Positions 43,849 to 53,720 of a DNA stretch of 64,000 nucleotides are shown here, piece by piece. A program made the position numbers and the translations under genes. The stretch comes from Leptolyngbya sp. PCC 7375 (GTDB lineage Bacteria; Cyanobacteriota; Cyanobacteriia; Phormidesmidales; Phormidesmidaceae): the NCBI RefSeq assembly GCF_000316115.1, contig NZ_JH993797.1, positions 5,318,486 through 5,382,485 on the forward strand, in the 5' to 3' direction. Every line of letters starts with the position of its first letter. Position 1 is the first letter of the stretch. The notes under the pieces were generated by a model. That model had not been told where the DNA came from, searched no databases, and was given only the letters and a program-made list of their open reading frames with translations.

Positions 43849-46581
43849 ATGACACAGAATAGACATTCTAAGAAACTGAGCTGGCAGCTTTGCAAGCCAG
43901 TTATTGCATCCGCACTTGCCATTGGCGGTGTGTTTAACCTAGTGAGTATTGTGTTGGCAGAAGGGACTGCTGCTGGCACACAAATTAGTAACACTGCCAC
44001 TGCCACCTATCGTGATCCCGATGGCACACCGCAAACCTCTACGTCTAATACAGTCACGGTTGAAGTCGCTGAGATTGCCGGTATCACGGTTGTAAACACG
44101 GCTGCGCAAGAAGTTACTCCAGATGCAGATCCACCGGGACCTGGTGAACAACTAGAGTTTATCTTTGAAGTCACTAACGTAGGTAACGACGAAACTGACA
44201 TTAGTCTACCTGCCGTTGCCAACTTTACCGGTCCTGTTGACAGTGTGGTTAGCATTATGGCTGACCTCGATAACGATGGGACTTATGAGACAGCTATTAC
44301 TAACCGGACAGATATTGAAGATGTCCAGTCAGGTGAGTCTTTTAATGTCCAGGTTGTCGTTCAGGTTTCCACCAGTGCCCAAGATGATGACATTGTTACC
44401 GTGCAATATGGTGACACCCCTGGTGATGGTCAAAACCAACCCTACGATTCCTCTGGTGGTAGCGTCTTCACCGATGATAACGATGCTACTGATGCTGCCA
44501 ATCCCACAGGTGCTGCAGGTGTAGACACTGATCCATTAGCCAGCAATACTCCTGGTCAAACTGATTCTGAAGCAGGGCCTGATGAGCCTGCTAACGGTGA
44601 GCGTGAAGCCAGTGCTACGGGTGAAATTACCATTGGTGAAGATCCTCTACAGCAGCCTTTGGTTGAGATTAAGAAGTCTATCGGTAGCCATACCGTTAAT
44701 GGGGCGAGTCCAACGGACGACACCATTACTTACAACCTGGAAGTTGATGTTTTAGATCAGGCTTCTATGCCAACAGGCAGTGATGCGATCGCAGCTGATC
44801 TACAACCGATCTCCATTAATGGGTTGCCAGATAAGCATGTGTTAGTGTCCGATGCCATTCCGGTTGGCACATCGCTACAAAGCGCCAACCCACCCGCTGG
44901 TTGGACCGTTGTTTATTCCACCAGTAACCTCTCCGATCCGCTCACCGATACAGCCCTTGAGGCGACTTGGAGCATTGCTGATCCAGGAGCAGCGGCAACA
45001 ACACGTGTTGGTTTCATCGGACCTGCGAACACAGCGATCGCAATCACCGATCCTGTAGTAACTGGGTTCACAATCACAGTTGTTGCTGACGGCGTTGACC
45101 CCACCGCCACACCTCTGACCGTTGCTAACATTGCCCAGGTTGTCGGTTCTGGTGCAGTAGATGATCCATTAACACCAGAAGATGAGTCCCTCAGCTTCCC
45201 CGTACTGGATGAATCTGGTGATGACACCCCCAGTAACTACGATCCTGATACGGATACCTTCAGTGACTTTAATCCTGAAGTGATTGATGACCCCAGCACA
45301 CCTCTACCAGAGGGCTTCACACCAGACGATGGCCACATTGAAGACCCCTCTGATCTCCTAGAGAAAGGCGTAGACCCCGGTAGTGACACCCCCACCGTTC
45401 CCGGTGATGACAACACCGGAGATAACACCGACGGTGATGGTGAGGCTATCATTGTCACCCTGGTATCAGAACCTGAGCCCGATATCCTGAATGGTCCTGA
45501 CGGTGCCCCTGATGCAGTGGGTCCCACTGGCACCAACGATGACTTTACCAATAAATCTGCACCCTATTCTGATGGTGATCCACCGGTTGTGTCCTTTACC
45601 AATACGGTAGCCAATAACGATACTGACCCCGATCCGGCAGTCAACACCACTGAAGATGGTTGGGTCCGTTTAGAGCCCATTGCACCTCAGGATCCAGCTG
45701 ACTTACCCGATGGGACAACAGCCACGATCATCGCTCCTGATGGTAGTCGGGTTGAATATGAGTACACTGCTGGCACCTGGTCTAAGACCAATCCAGCCGA
45801 TCCGGATGTAATTGTTCCCCTGCGAGCCGATGATGGTGTTCCCGGTGGTGACGACGAGTTTGACTACGGTGTTGAGGTGGATCTACCCAACGATCCCACG
45901 AATATTGACGAGCTCGATAACTTCCCCGTACCCATCGAAGCCACATTTGTCGGCGTTTCTGAGGTCACTGATCCGAGTGATCCAGCTAGCATTGATACTG
46001 GTTTAGATGCGTCAACGACTACCAACGTCACCATTGACCGTGTTTATACCGGCTTCCTGGAATTGGTTAAGACAGCCCAGGTCATTCAGGGAGATGGGCC
46101 AGCGGTCTCTGGTAATCCTGCCCCTGGTAACCACATCCGCTATCGAGTGACTTACCGTAATATCTCTGAAACTGAGATTGCACCAATGCAGGGCAACGTT
46201 CTATTGACAGCCTCTGACCTGACTATCCTTGAGGATGGTACTGAGTTGGGTTGTTCCGGTGCAGTTGCAGACGCCAATAACTGGGCCTTTGACAATGACA
46301 CAAATGGCGACCTGGATACTCGTCATGTTCCCAGCTCCGTGGACTTGACTAATCTAGACGATGGCTCCACAGGCAGTGTCTTATTCTACAGTGGTGGTCC
46401 AGTTTGCGACGGTGGCGGCACGACTGGCAATCCAGCCTTTAACCCAGACACGGCTACGCCAACGACTGAAATCTCAGGGACGTCTTACAACACAGACAGC
46501 ACTAAGTATGCCTTTGACATTGAGGGTGATATTGAGCCCTTAGAGACTGGCTACGTTGAGTTTGAACGTCGTATTAACTAA
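43849..46581 (+). CDS. Large exported DUF11-like repeat protein
   Basis: A 910-residue very acidic protein with a signal peptide (PVIASALAIGGVFNLVSIVLA, cleavage near residue 38). The mature start, GTQISNTATATYRDPDGTPQTSTSNTVTVEVAEIAGITVV, is a DUF11-like (conserved-repeat) beta module. FIFEVTNVGNDETDISLP and ITYNLEVDVLD show further Ig-like strands. Long Asp/Pro/Thr-rich linkers follow (EDESLSFPVLDESGDDTPSNYDPD and others), which could bind calcium. The last module (KTAQVIQGDGPAVSG..PGNHIRYRVTYRN) ends FERRIN. No membrane anchor is seen. It is the first gene of the array and shares its N-terminal design with the gene at 60751. Confidence 0.85.
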   Translation: MTQNRHSKKLSWQLCKPVIASALAIGGVFNLVSIVLAEGTAAGTQISNTATATYRDPDGTPQTSTSNTVTVEVAEIAGITVVNTAAQEVTPDADPPGPGEQLEFIFEVTNVGNDETDISLPAVANFTGPVDSVVSIMADLDNDGTYETAITNRTDIEDVQSGESFNVQVVVQVSTSAQDDDIVTVQYGDTPGDGQNQPYDSSGGSVFTDDNDATDAANPTGAAGVDTDPLASNTPGQTDSEAGPDEPANGEREASATGEITIGEDPLQQPLVEIKKSIGSHTVNGASPTDDTITYNLEVDVLDQASMPTGSDAIAADLQPISINGLPDKHVLVSDAIPVGTSLQSANPPAGWTVVYSTSNLSDPLTDTALEATWSIADPGAAATTRVGFIGPANTAIAITDPVVTGFTITVVADGVDPTATPLTVANIAQVVGSGAVDDPLTPEDESLSFPVLDESGDDTPSNYDPDTDTFSDFNPEVIDDPSTPLPEGFTPDDGHIEDPSDLLEKGVDPGSDTPTVPGDDNTGDNTDGDGEAIIVTLVSEPEPDILNGPDGAPDAVGPTGTNDDFTNKSAPYSDGDPPVVSFTNTVANNDTDPDPAVNTTEDGWVRLEPIAPQDPADLPDGTTATIIAPDGSRVEYEYTAGTWSKTNPADPDVIVPLRADDGVPGGDDEFDYGVEVDLPNDPTNIDELDNFPVPIEATFVGVSEVTDPSDPASIDTGLDASTTTNVTIDRVYTGFLELVKTAQVIQGDGPAVSGNPAPGNHIRYRVTYRNISETEIAPMQGNVLLTASDLTILEDGTELGCSGAVADANNWAFDNDTNGDLDTRHVPSSVDLTNLDDGSTGSVLFYSGGPVCDGGGTTGNPAFNPDTATPTTEISGTSYNTDSTKYAFDIEGDIEPLETGYVEFERRIN

Positions 46582-46590
46582 GCCTGATGC

Positions 46591-46638
46591 ATTCCCTGGA
46601 GCAAGGGAATGATCTGATAGAGTTTGTCCCTTGCTCCA
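46591..46638 (+). promoter_or_regulatory. Mutually exclusive hairpins between two array genes
   Basis: A short hairpin ATTCCCT-GGAGCA-AGGGAAT (46591-46610) overlaps one arm of a longer one, TGGAGCAAGGGA (46597-46608) with TCCCTTGCTCCA (46627-46638). The two cannot form together. This arrangement can tune transcription or mRNA stability between genes. There is no T-tract, so a classical terminator is unlikely. Confidence 0.45.
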
Positions 46639-46688
46639 AGGTCAAACCTTGAACCTTGCAAAATTTTTGAAGTTAAACGAGAGTAATT

Positions 46689-47270
46689 ATGATGCAACGT
46701 CTTTTTGCAAAGAAGCGTTTGTTCTTGGGCTTAAGTGCCCTTGCCTTGGTGGGAACAGTCCCATTTGCAATGAATCAGCCAGTGTTGGCACAATTGCAAG
46801 ATGTTACCGATGCTATTGTCCAGGCTGTTCTGCGGCCTGAGGTCAAACTGACCCTCAGTGCTGCAAAGCAGGTTGTGGAACTTAATTCAAATGGCCAAGA
46901 GACAATTTCTTGGGAAGCCCTTGAAGGTAAAGTCACGGTTCAGCCTAATGATGTTCTACGCTATACCGTAGATGGCTCTAACTCCGGTGATGTAGAAGCC
47001 AAAGGATTGTCCATTACTCAGCCTATTCCTACTCAGACTGTTTATGAGCTGAATTCTGCTGAGGTTAATGGCAATGCCGAGATTGTCTACAGCATTGATG
47101 GTGGCGAAAGCTTTGTGGCTGAGCCCGTGGTCGAAGTTACATTGCCCGATGGTACGGTTGAAGAACAGCCTGCCCCTGCTGATATGTATACCCATGTTCA
47201 GTGGAACTTGAGCGACGATCTCGCTTCTGCCCAGGCCGTCAAGGCATTCTATAACGTGAAGGTTCAGTAA
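46689..47270 (+). CDS. Small exported DUF11-like protein
   Basis: 193 residues with a clear signal peptide (LFLGLSALALVGTVPFAMNQPVLAQ, AxA-type cleavage). The mature part is a single beta domain (VKLTLSAAKQVVELNSNGQETISWEAL, VQPNDVLRYTVDGSNSGDVEAKGLSITQPIPTQTVYELNSAEVNG, VEVTLPDGTVEEQP) of the DUF11 type. There is no anchor. It lies 107 bp after the 910-residue gene. Inferred to be a minor component or accessory of the same surface structure. Confidence 0.85.
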   Translation: MMQRLFAKKRLFLGLSALALVGTVPFAMNQPVLAQLQDVTDAIVQAVLRPEVKLTLSAAKQVVELNSNGQETISWEALEGKVTVQPNDVLRYTVDGSNSGDVEAKGLSITQPIPTQTVYELNSAEVNGNAEIVYSIDGGESFVAEPVVEVTLPDGTVEEQPAPADMYTHVQWNLSDDLASAQAVKAFYNVKVQ

Positions 47271-47863
47271 CCTCAAACTTGAGGAGGAGAGTTAAAAATT
47301 CTCCTCCTACAAAACCCTTCATACCAAAACAATTCTCCGATATCGAGAAATACTCTCATTTTTTCAGGAGAATCAATTAGGGATTTTATTGCTACCCATA
47401 TCTCTCTGAAGAACTTATGAACAGTTTCATCTTTGACGACTAACCCCTGAAGTCAAAGGAATCTCTGCAATTCAGTTATTACCCAGAAGATAGACTGAAC
47501 ACCTTAGACATTGAGCAAAGTATTCCCCCTAAAAGATTAGGTGGGTGCTTAATTTCTGAGGCTAGATCCGAATTCAGTAAACCCGATTCAAAATAGTCCA
47601 TCTCGTAGAAGTAATCCCTTATGGTTGCCCTGCGAGATCGGGAACAAGCAACCAGAATTTCTATGAAATGTTCAGCCAGCTAATCCTTTCCTAAAAGTGT
47701 CTGACAAGATTGCAACCATGCATGAAGGGCATAAGCCCTTAAAAATTGTCGTGCTTACTTTATGGATCTTGTTGCGATCGCATCAGTGCTCCCTGGCAAA
47801 TTTGCACCAAGCAACAACTGCAACTAACGCTAGTTCTTTAAATATTCAGGTTTGAGGCTAAAA
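47271..47863. other. Intergenic region with a hairpin and a dispersed repeat
   Basis: About 590 bp. Just after the stop is AGGAGGAGA (47282-47290) with TCTCCTCCT (47300-47308), a stem that may be a weak terminator. Bases 47565-47642 are copy 2 of the dispersed repeat seen at 28902. No gene is evident. A promoter for the next gene is expected here. Confidence 0.5.
47565..47642. repeat. Dispersed intergenic repeat, copy 2
   Basis: ATCCGAATTCAGTAAACCCG and following bases resemble 28902-28977. Arms TCTCG and CGAGA flank the TGCCCT block, so the RNA could fold. Confidence 0.5.
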
Positions 47864-49399
47864 ATGAAGTTATCCCAACCACCTAAACCCAAACCAGGTG
47901 CTTGGCGCAACTGGATGCATCGAATGATAGCTGTCTTGTTGGCAGGCAGCTTTGGTCAGGCACCATTTATTGCGATCGCAAGAGCTGCTGAAATTAATAA
48001 CCGGGCTGCTTTTAGTTATAGAGATGCTGAGCGCAACATCTCTCTTGGTGGCACATCTGCAGAGATTGCTGTTGAAACTGCAAGCTTGATCGATCCACTG
48101 GGGCAGATTTTAGGCTGTAACGGAGACTTGTTACCTAACTATGACGGTTTCTCCGTTGCTCTATATGAGCCCGATGCCAGTGGTTTAGAGTTAGGTCCCA
48201 TTGTTCCACTCACTGGTACAGAGGTTCCCGACATTGAAAACAACGGAACTCCTGGCGGTAAAGCCCCCAACATAGAGAACAGCAATCCCTTTTTCTTAAC
48301 CAATGCCGATGCCGGACAATATAACTTCTTATTTGACCCTGATACCCCCTTGCAAAGCCCGATCAATGCAGGTTTAACCCAAACCAGTACGGATGCTCAA
48401 TACATTCTTGTTGTCAATTCACCAGCAGATTCTGTTTTCCCCCAGCGTCGTATCAAGTTAGAGCTTGTCACCAGTACCGGTGGTGTTAACAACTCCATTA
48501 TTCGGTATACTGCGACCGCATTAGATGGCATCCCCATCGGGACTAGCGGCGGTAGCCAAGTTAGCGAAACAGTTGTTGAAGTCTTTAATGCTGAGACTCA
48601 AGGGTTGAACTTATTCTCCCTGGCCCTTGGCATGGTGATGTGCGATCCTAACCAAGTTAGCATTACAAAAACAGCTGACCGAGCGGCAGCTCAACCAGGC
48701 GATACCGTTGTTTATCGGTTAGAGTTACGAAATCTAACCGATATTGACCTCGAATCTATTGCCGTTGAGGACATTCTCCCCCAAGGATTTCAACTAATTC
48801 CAGAGTCTGTTACAGGCGTACTCAACGAACAAACTGTTGCTCTGGATGCTCAAGCGTCGGGTTCTGAAGTCATCTTCACAACTACAACACCTTTACCAGT
48901 TGATGAAAGCATGAGCGTTCTCTATGCTGTTCGCGTTACTCCCGATGCGTTGCGTGGTGATGGTGAGAACTCCGCATCTGTCTCCGCTGAACGTAGTGAC
49001 AATCAATTCTTTGTGCAAGATGGTCCCAGTATTCATCGACTCATCATCGACCCAGGGATTCTCACAGATTGTGCCACGTTAATTGGTCGCGTCTTTGTTG
49101 ATAAAAACTTTGATGGAGAACAGCAGCCGGGTGAGGCTGGTATCCCCAATGCCGTGGTCTTCTTAGATGATGGCAACCGGATTGTTACCGACGCCGATGG
49201 TTTGTACTCCGTAGAGTGTATGTTACCGGGTACTCGCAGTGGAGTTCTAGATTTAACAAGTTTACCCGGTTATACCCTGGCCCCCAACCTTTACTTTAAC
49301 GAACGCAACAGCCAGTCTCGGATGGTGAATATTGCTCCCGGTGGCATGGTACGCATGAACTTTGGCGTCACGCCCACGTTCCAGGAGGAAGCTAAATAA
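47864..49399 (+). CDS. Exported DUF11/SdrD-B-like surface protein
   Basis: 511 residues from the ATG at 47864; a TTG at 47852 also fits the frame. The signal region is MHRMIAVLLAGSFGQAPFIAIARAAE. The first 250 residues form a beta-rich domain (INNRAAFSYRDAERNISLGGT). Next comes a DUF11 module (QVSITKTADRAAAQPGDTVVYRLELRNLTDIDLESIAVEDILPQGF), then an SdrD-B/carboxypeptidase-regulatory-like domain (LIGRVFVDKNFDGEQQPGEAGIPNAVVFLDDGNRIVTDADGLYSVE). Its stop overlaps the next start (TAATG at 49397-49401), so it is translationally coupled to the outer-membrane barrel protein. That coupling suggests the two proteins act together. Confidence 0.88.
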   Translation: MKLSQPPKPKPGAWRNWMHRMIAVLLAGSFGQAPFIAIARAAEINNRAAFSYRDAERNISLGGTSAEIAVETASLIDPLGQILGCNGDLLPNYDGFSVALYEPDASGLELGPIVPLTGTEVPDIENNGTPGGKAPNIENSNPFFLTNADAGQYNFLFDPDTPLQSPINAGLTQTSTDAQYILVVNSPADSVFPQRRIKLELVTSTGGVNNSIIRYTATALDGIPIGTSGGSQVSETVVEVFNAETQGLNLFSLALGMVMCDPNQVSITKTADRAAAQPGDTVVYRLELRNLTDIDLESIAVEDILPQGFQLIPESVTGVLNEQTVALDAQASGSEVIFTTTTPLPVDESMSVLYAVRVTPDALRGDGENSASVSAERSDNQFFVQDGPSIHRLIIDPGILTDCATLIGRVFVDKNFDGEQQPGEAGIPNAVVFLDDGNRIVTDADGLYSVECMLPGTRSGVLDLTSLPGYTLAPNLYFNERNSQSRMVNIAPGGMVRMNFGVTPTFQEEAK

Positions 49400-52300
49400 T
49401 GTCATTAACTCGCCACCCTAAAGTTTACTATTGGAGCGTTTTAGCTAGCTCAGTTGCCTTATCAGCAGTATCAATTGATAGTTGGGCCTATGCCTCACAG
49501 GATATACCTGAGCCTGTTTCTCCTAATTCAGCTTATGAAGCTGTTCCTGGCAGTTTTGCAGCTATCTCTCTCCATGAAGATAGGCCAAACACAGCAGGTC
49601 CTGAAACATTTTTAGAGCCAAAGTTCTCATCCCTCAAAACAGGCCCTGATCTGCTGGGGTTATCTCTTCGCAGTACAGCTATAGAAAGCGGTGACACAGC
49701 CACATTAGTCTTCCCATCATTAACCTCGGGCATCCCTCAGTTTTCTAACTCATCCTCCACTGAGATATCGCCTACAGTTCTGGCTGATAACCAGGCGTCA
49801 GATGACCAGGAATCAGACGAGCAATCGGCAGAGTCACCAACGCAGTCGGTGATAGAGGCCCCAACACAGTCGGTGGTAGAGGCCCAAAACATAGACATTG
49901 AATCTCCTCCATCCCTAACCCCAATTAGACCACAATTCTTAACCCCACCTTCCGTTGAAGCTAAACCATCTTCTACGGAGACACCTGAGACCGTTGAACC
50001 TGAGCTATTTTCTCCAACGCCCCCTGAAACAAATGTGACTGTTTCAGAACAATCGGATATAGAAGATCTGATTGGACCTAGTCCAGATCTATCCCAAGCT
50101 GTTTCCAGTGATCAGATCGAAATCTTAAATCCAACGGTGGGCAGCGTTGTAGATGTCCCTGCAATCACAGTTATTGTTCGCTTTCCAACCACGGCTGATA
50201 TTCAGTTACAGGTCAATGATCAGGCAGTTAGCAACGACCTCATTGGTCGAACAGAGTCTAACCCCACTACAGGTCTAGTCACCCAGACCTGGTATGGTGT
50301 TGCCCTGGCAGAGGGTAACAATACGATCACAGTAGTACATCCTAGTGATGGGAGCATATTACAATCGACTGATGTAGAAGTCAGAGGTGCTCCGGTAGAG
50401 ATGACGCTTCGCTCTCGGGAGTCTCAGATTCCAGCAGATGGACGATCAACGGCTACACTACAAGGTCGCTTAATCGACAGCCATGGCAATGTCTCTAACT
50501 GGGATGCAATCGTTACGCTTGAATCGACTGATGGTGAATTTGTCGGTGTAGACCACGCCCCGGATCAGCCAGGCTTCCAGGTAGAAGCCAAAGGTGGACG
50601 CTTTTCAGCAGAGTTACAATCATCGCTGGAGTCCCATATGGTCCAACTACAGGCCACCACCAATGGTCTGGAAGCCTTTAACCAGGTGCAGTTTATCACT
50701 CCCCAACGGCCCAGTATTGCCACCGGTATTGTTGACCTGAGATGGGGGGCACGGGGCACTAACTTCCACAGCAGTCTGCGGGACTTCTTGCCCCCAGATG
50801 GAGGTAACGACTACAGCCTTGATCTAGATGCTTCTCTCTTTACCATGGGGAACCTGGGTGAGTGGTTGTTGACAGGGGCCTTTAATAGCGATCGACCTTT
50901 GAATGAAGATTGTCGTGGAGAAACAACTCTTTTCCGTCAAAGTTCAGGCAGCTGTAGCAATCTTTACCCTGTCTACGGTGATGACTCCACAATGGATGTT
51001 ACCACCCCTTCCACCGACAATTTATACCTGCGTTTAGAACGAACATCACCGGTCGAAGATGCCACTGCTGACTACATTATGTGGGGGGACTATAACACCG
51101 AAGAGTTTGCTAACTCATCCCAGCTATTTACCTCTACCTCTCGACAGCTCCATGGTTTTAAGCTGAACTATAACTTAGGCAATCTGGCGATCACAGGTCT
51201 TTATGGTGACAACATTGAAGGGTTTCAGCGAGATACAATCGCTCCAGATGGCACCAGTGGTCTTTATTTTCTCTCACGACGGCTAGTTATTTCTGGCAGT
51301 GAGCAGGTGTATATCGAAACGGAAGAGCTTGACCGCCCTGGCACCATAATTGAAAGAGAACGCCTGCACCGCAACACCGATTATGACATTGACTACGATC
51401 GTGGCACCCTATTGTTCGAAGATCCAGTCTCTCAGACGGCTATTGGTGACTTTGGCACAGTATTGTTACGCCGTATTGTGGTGACCTATCAATATGAAGG
51501 GGAAGATACTAACACCAATATTTTAGCTGGGCGGCTGCAATATAACTTTAACCGTAATCTCAATCAAGAGTCTTGGCTAGGAACATCTTATCTGCGAGAA
51601 AACCAGGGAAATCGAGACTTTACCCTATTGGGTGCCGATGCCCAGTTCTCCTTGGGAGAAAGCAGTCGTCTGGTGGCGGAGATTGCCCATTCAGAAAGTG
51701 ATTTTGACCTATCTGGTCCCATTAGTGGTTCCGCCTATCGCGTCGAGTTAGATGGCACAGTCGGTGACTGGTTAAATGGTCGAGCCTATTGGCGTTCTAC
51801 TGATTCAGGCTTTACCAACGCTGCCACCACTAGCTTTGTTCCCGGACAAACCCGATATGGTGCCCAAGCTAATTTCAAAGTTAGCAGAGATACGACGATT
51901 CGTGCCCAGTTTGACCATGAGGATAACGATGGGGTAGCACCGCGGCCATTAATCAATCTCGAAGATTTGTTAGAACCAGGCCAAGACCCGGTACCCGGCA
52001 GACGGGTGGATAACTCCCTCACCACTTACTCATTAGGTCTGGCACAGCGGCTAGGTAATAGCAATCTGGAGTTTGATTGGATTCATCGCGATCGCACCGA
52101 CCGCACTAACCCCGATCGATTAAGCGCTAGTTCCGATCAACTGCGTACCCGACTAACCACCCATTTAACCGATAAGTTAACACTGCGCGCCCAAAATGAG
52201 CTAAATCTCTCCTCCGATAGCGATCCACTTTATCCCAGTCGCACCTATTTTGGTCTCGATTGGGAAGTGATGCCTGGCATCAATCTGGGATTGGGACAAA

Positions 52301-53580
52301 TCTTTTATGGTGACAATGGCTTTAGCGATCGCGACTCCTACACCATTGTTGATCTCTCTGGAGAACATTCATTGAGCAAGGACACCACCCTGCGAGGCCG
52401 CTTTAGCAGCATTGATGGGCAGCACCTGGGTGGAGCTGTCGGGATTGAGCATGGCTTTAATCTAGCCCCTGGTTTACGGCTTGATTTAGGCTACGAACGC
52501 ACGTTTAATAGCATCTTCGGTGGTACAGCCGCAGGGTCTCAATTTAGTCAGCCCTTTGCTGTAGGTACAGGTGGCTCATCCCTCGGTATCATCAATGCTA
52601 ATACCTATAGTGTTGGACTATCCTATACAGACAACCCAGACCTACAAGCCAGTGCCCGCTTTGAGCACCGTGACTCTTCCCAGGGCACCAATACCGTTCT
52701 CAATGCCTCAGCGATAGGACGATTAACACCAGCCGTCAGCGCTCTGTTCAATTACCAACTGAATAGAGCTGCAAACCAGCGCATCAGCAACATTGGCACC
52801 ACCAGCAACCTGAAACTGGGTTTAGCGTACCGTGACCCTAACGACGACCGATTTAATGCCTTACTCCGTTACGAGCATCGCATCAACCCCAACACGTTAC
52901 CCACTAACGCTTTATTTGGTCGCAGCATTGATACCTCTGAACATTTATTCTCAGCAGAAGCCCTCTATACCCCCAACTGGCGTTGGGAACTCTACGGCAA
53001 ATATGCCTTCCGCACAACCGAGACCCGCATTAATCTACCAGCAGATGTGGGCGGTGACTTTGTTTCTAACAACAACTTACACTTAGCTCAGCTGAGGGCG
53101 ACTTATCGGTTAGGGTACAGCTGGGATATTAGCGGTGAAGCCCGATGGTTTGGTGGTCTTGGAGACTATAGTGAGATTGGCTATGCCCTCGAAGCAGGTT
53201 ATTATCCCACACCTGATATGCGCATCTATGGAGGCTACAGTGGTGGCGGTGCCTACGATGATGACTTTGGTGTAAATCGCACAGCCAGTGGTTTTTATAT
53301 AGGCGTATCAGCCAAGATTAATAGCTTGTTCGATGGCTTTGGTTTGCAAGACATTGCCCCAGAACAACAACAGGAATCTACCTTGGAACCTGAGGAACCG
53401 ATTATCTTCTTTGAAGATACCACCGACATCCTCTTTCCAGGTGAACAGGCCGTAGAGGAGGCTTCTTCCCAGGATACTGAAGTCGATAATGAATCGACAG
53501 AAGAGAAAATACCCGAGGCTCGTGAAGTGGACAATGATCGCGAGGCAGTTGATGAGTCTACTGACGGGCAAGCACTATGA
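49399..53580 (+). CDS. Giant outer-membrane beta-barrel protein with Ig-like (Big_1-type) domain
   Basis: 1393 residues. Signal peptide (VLASSVALSAVSIDSWAYA), then a 200-residue Pro/Ser/Thr/Glu-rich region including a duplicated APTQSV/SPTQSV motif. A Big-like part (IEILNPTVGSVVDVPAITVIVRF; VEMTLRSRESQIPADGRSTATLQGRL) follows. From about 445 to 1325 it is a long series of amphipathic strands typical of a barrel: GGNDYSLDLDASLFTMGNLGEWLLTGAFNSDR, YGDDSTMDVTTPSTDNLYLRLERTSPVEDATADYIMWGDYN, NTDYDIDYDRGTLLFEDPV, GLSYTDNPDLQASARFEHRDSSQ. It ends in a 65-residue acidic tail after the last strand. Inferred to be an anchor or export pore for the surface proteins; not a classical TonB receptor, as no plug domain is seen. 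Confidence 0.85.
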   Translation: MSLTRHPKVYYWSVLASSVALSAVSIDSWAYASQDIPEPVSPNSAYEAVPGSFAAISLHEDRPNTAGPETFLEPKFSSLKTGPDLLGLSLRSTAIESGDTATLVFPSLTSGIPQFSNSSSTEISPTVLADNQASDDQESDEQSAESPTQSVIEAPTQSVVEAQNIDIESPPSLTPIRPQFLTPPSVEAKPSSTETPETVEPELFSPTPPETNVTVSEQSDIEDLIGPSPDLSQAVSSDQIEILNPTVGSVVDVPAITVIVRFPTTADIQLQVNDQAVSNDLIGRTESNPTTGLVTQTWYGVALAEGNNTITVVHPSDGSILQSTDVEVRGAPVEMTLRSRESQIPADGRSTATLQGRLIDSHGNVSNWDAIVTLESTDGEFVGVDHAPDQPGFQVEAKGGRFSAELQSSLESHMVQLQATTNGLEAFNQVQFITPQRPSIATGIVDLRWGARGTNFHSSLRDFLPPDGGNDYSLDLDASLFTMGNLGEWLLTGAFNSDRPLNEDCRGETTLFRQSSGSCSNLYPVYGDDSTMDVTTPSTDNLYLRLERTSPVEDATADYIMWGDYNTEEFANSSQLFTSTSRQLHGFKLNYNLGNLAITGLYGDNIEGFQRDTIAPDGTSGLYFLSRRLVISGSEQVYIETEELDRPGTIIERERLHRNTDYDIDYDRGTLLFEDPVSQTAIGDFGTVLLRRIVVTYQYEGEDTNTNILAGRLQYNFNRNLNQESWLGTSYLRENQGNRDFTLLGADAQFSLGESSRLVAEIAHSESDFDLSGPISGSAYRVELDGTVGDWLNGRAYWRSTDSGFTNAATTSFVPGQTRYGAQANFKVSRDTTIRAQFDHEDNDGVAPRPLINLEDLLEPGQDPVPGRRVDNSLTTYSLGLAQRLGNSNLEFDWIHRDRTDRTNPDRLSASSDQLRTRLTTHLTDKLTLRAQNELNLSSDSDPLYPSRTYFGLDWEVMPGINLGLGQIFYGDNGFSDRDSYTIVDLSGEHSLSKDTTLRGRFSSIDGQHLGGAVGIEHGFNLAPGLRLDLGYERTFNSIFGGTAAGSQFSQPFAVGTGGSSLGIINANTYSVGLSYTDNPDLQASARFEHRDSSQGTNTVLNASAIGRLTPAVSALFNYQLNRAANQRISNIGTTSNLKLGLAYRDPNDDRFNALLRYEHRINPNTLPTNALFGRSIDTSEHLFSAEALYTPNWRWELYGKYAFRTTETRINLPADVGGDFVSNNNLHLAQLRATYRLGYSWDISGEARWFGGLGDYSEIGYALEAGYYPTPDMRIYGGYSGGGAYDDDFGVNRTASGFYIGVSAKINSLFDGFGLQDIAPEQQQESTLEPEEPIIFFEDTTDILFPGEQAVEEASSQDTEVDNESTEEKIPEAREVDNDREAVDESTDGQAL

Positions 53581-53622
53581 AACTAAGTCCTGCCGCCACT
53601 CAACACATAGACCGATACCTTT

Positions 53623-53640
53623 TCCCCTCCTGGAAGGGGA
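53623..53640. repeat. Short hairpin after the barrel gene
   Basis: TCCCCT-CCTGGA-AGGGGA in the 140-bp gap between the barrel gene and the beta-helix/OmpA gene. No T-tract follows, so it more likely shapes mRNA than ends transcription. Confidence 0.4.
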
Positions 53641-53720
53641 TTCAATGGAACACCCTAATCAATACTTAGGCCTAAATCATCTTCTATTTTCTCTTCTTTA
53701 ATGCTTCGGATGCCAGAGCC

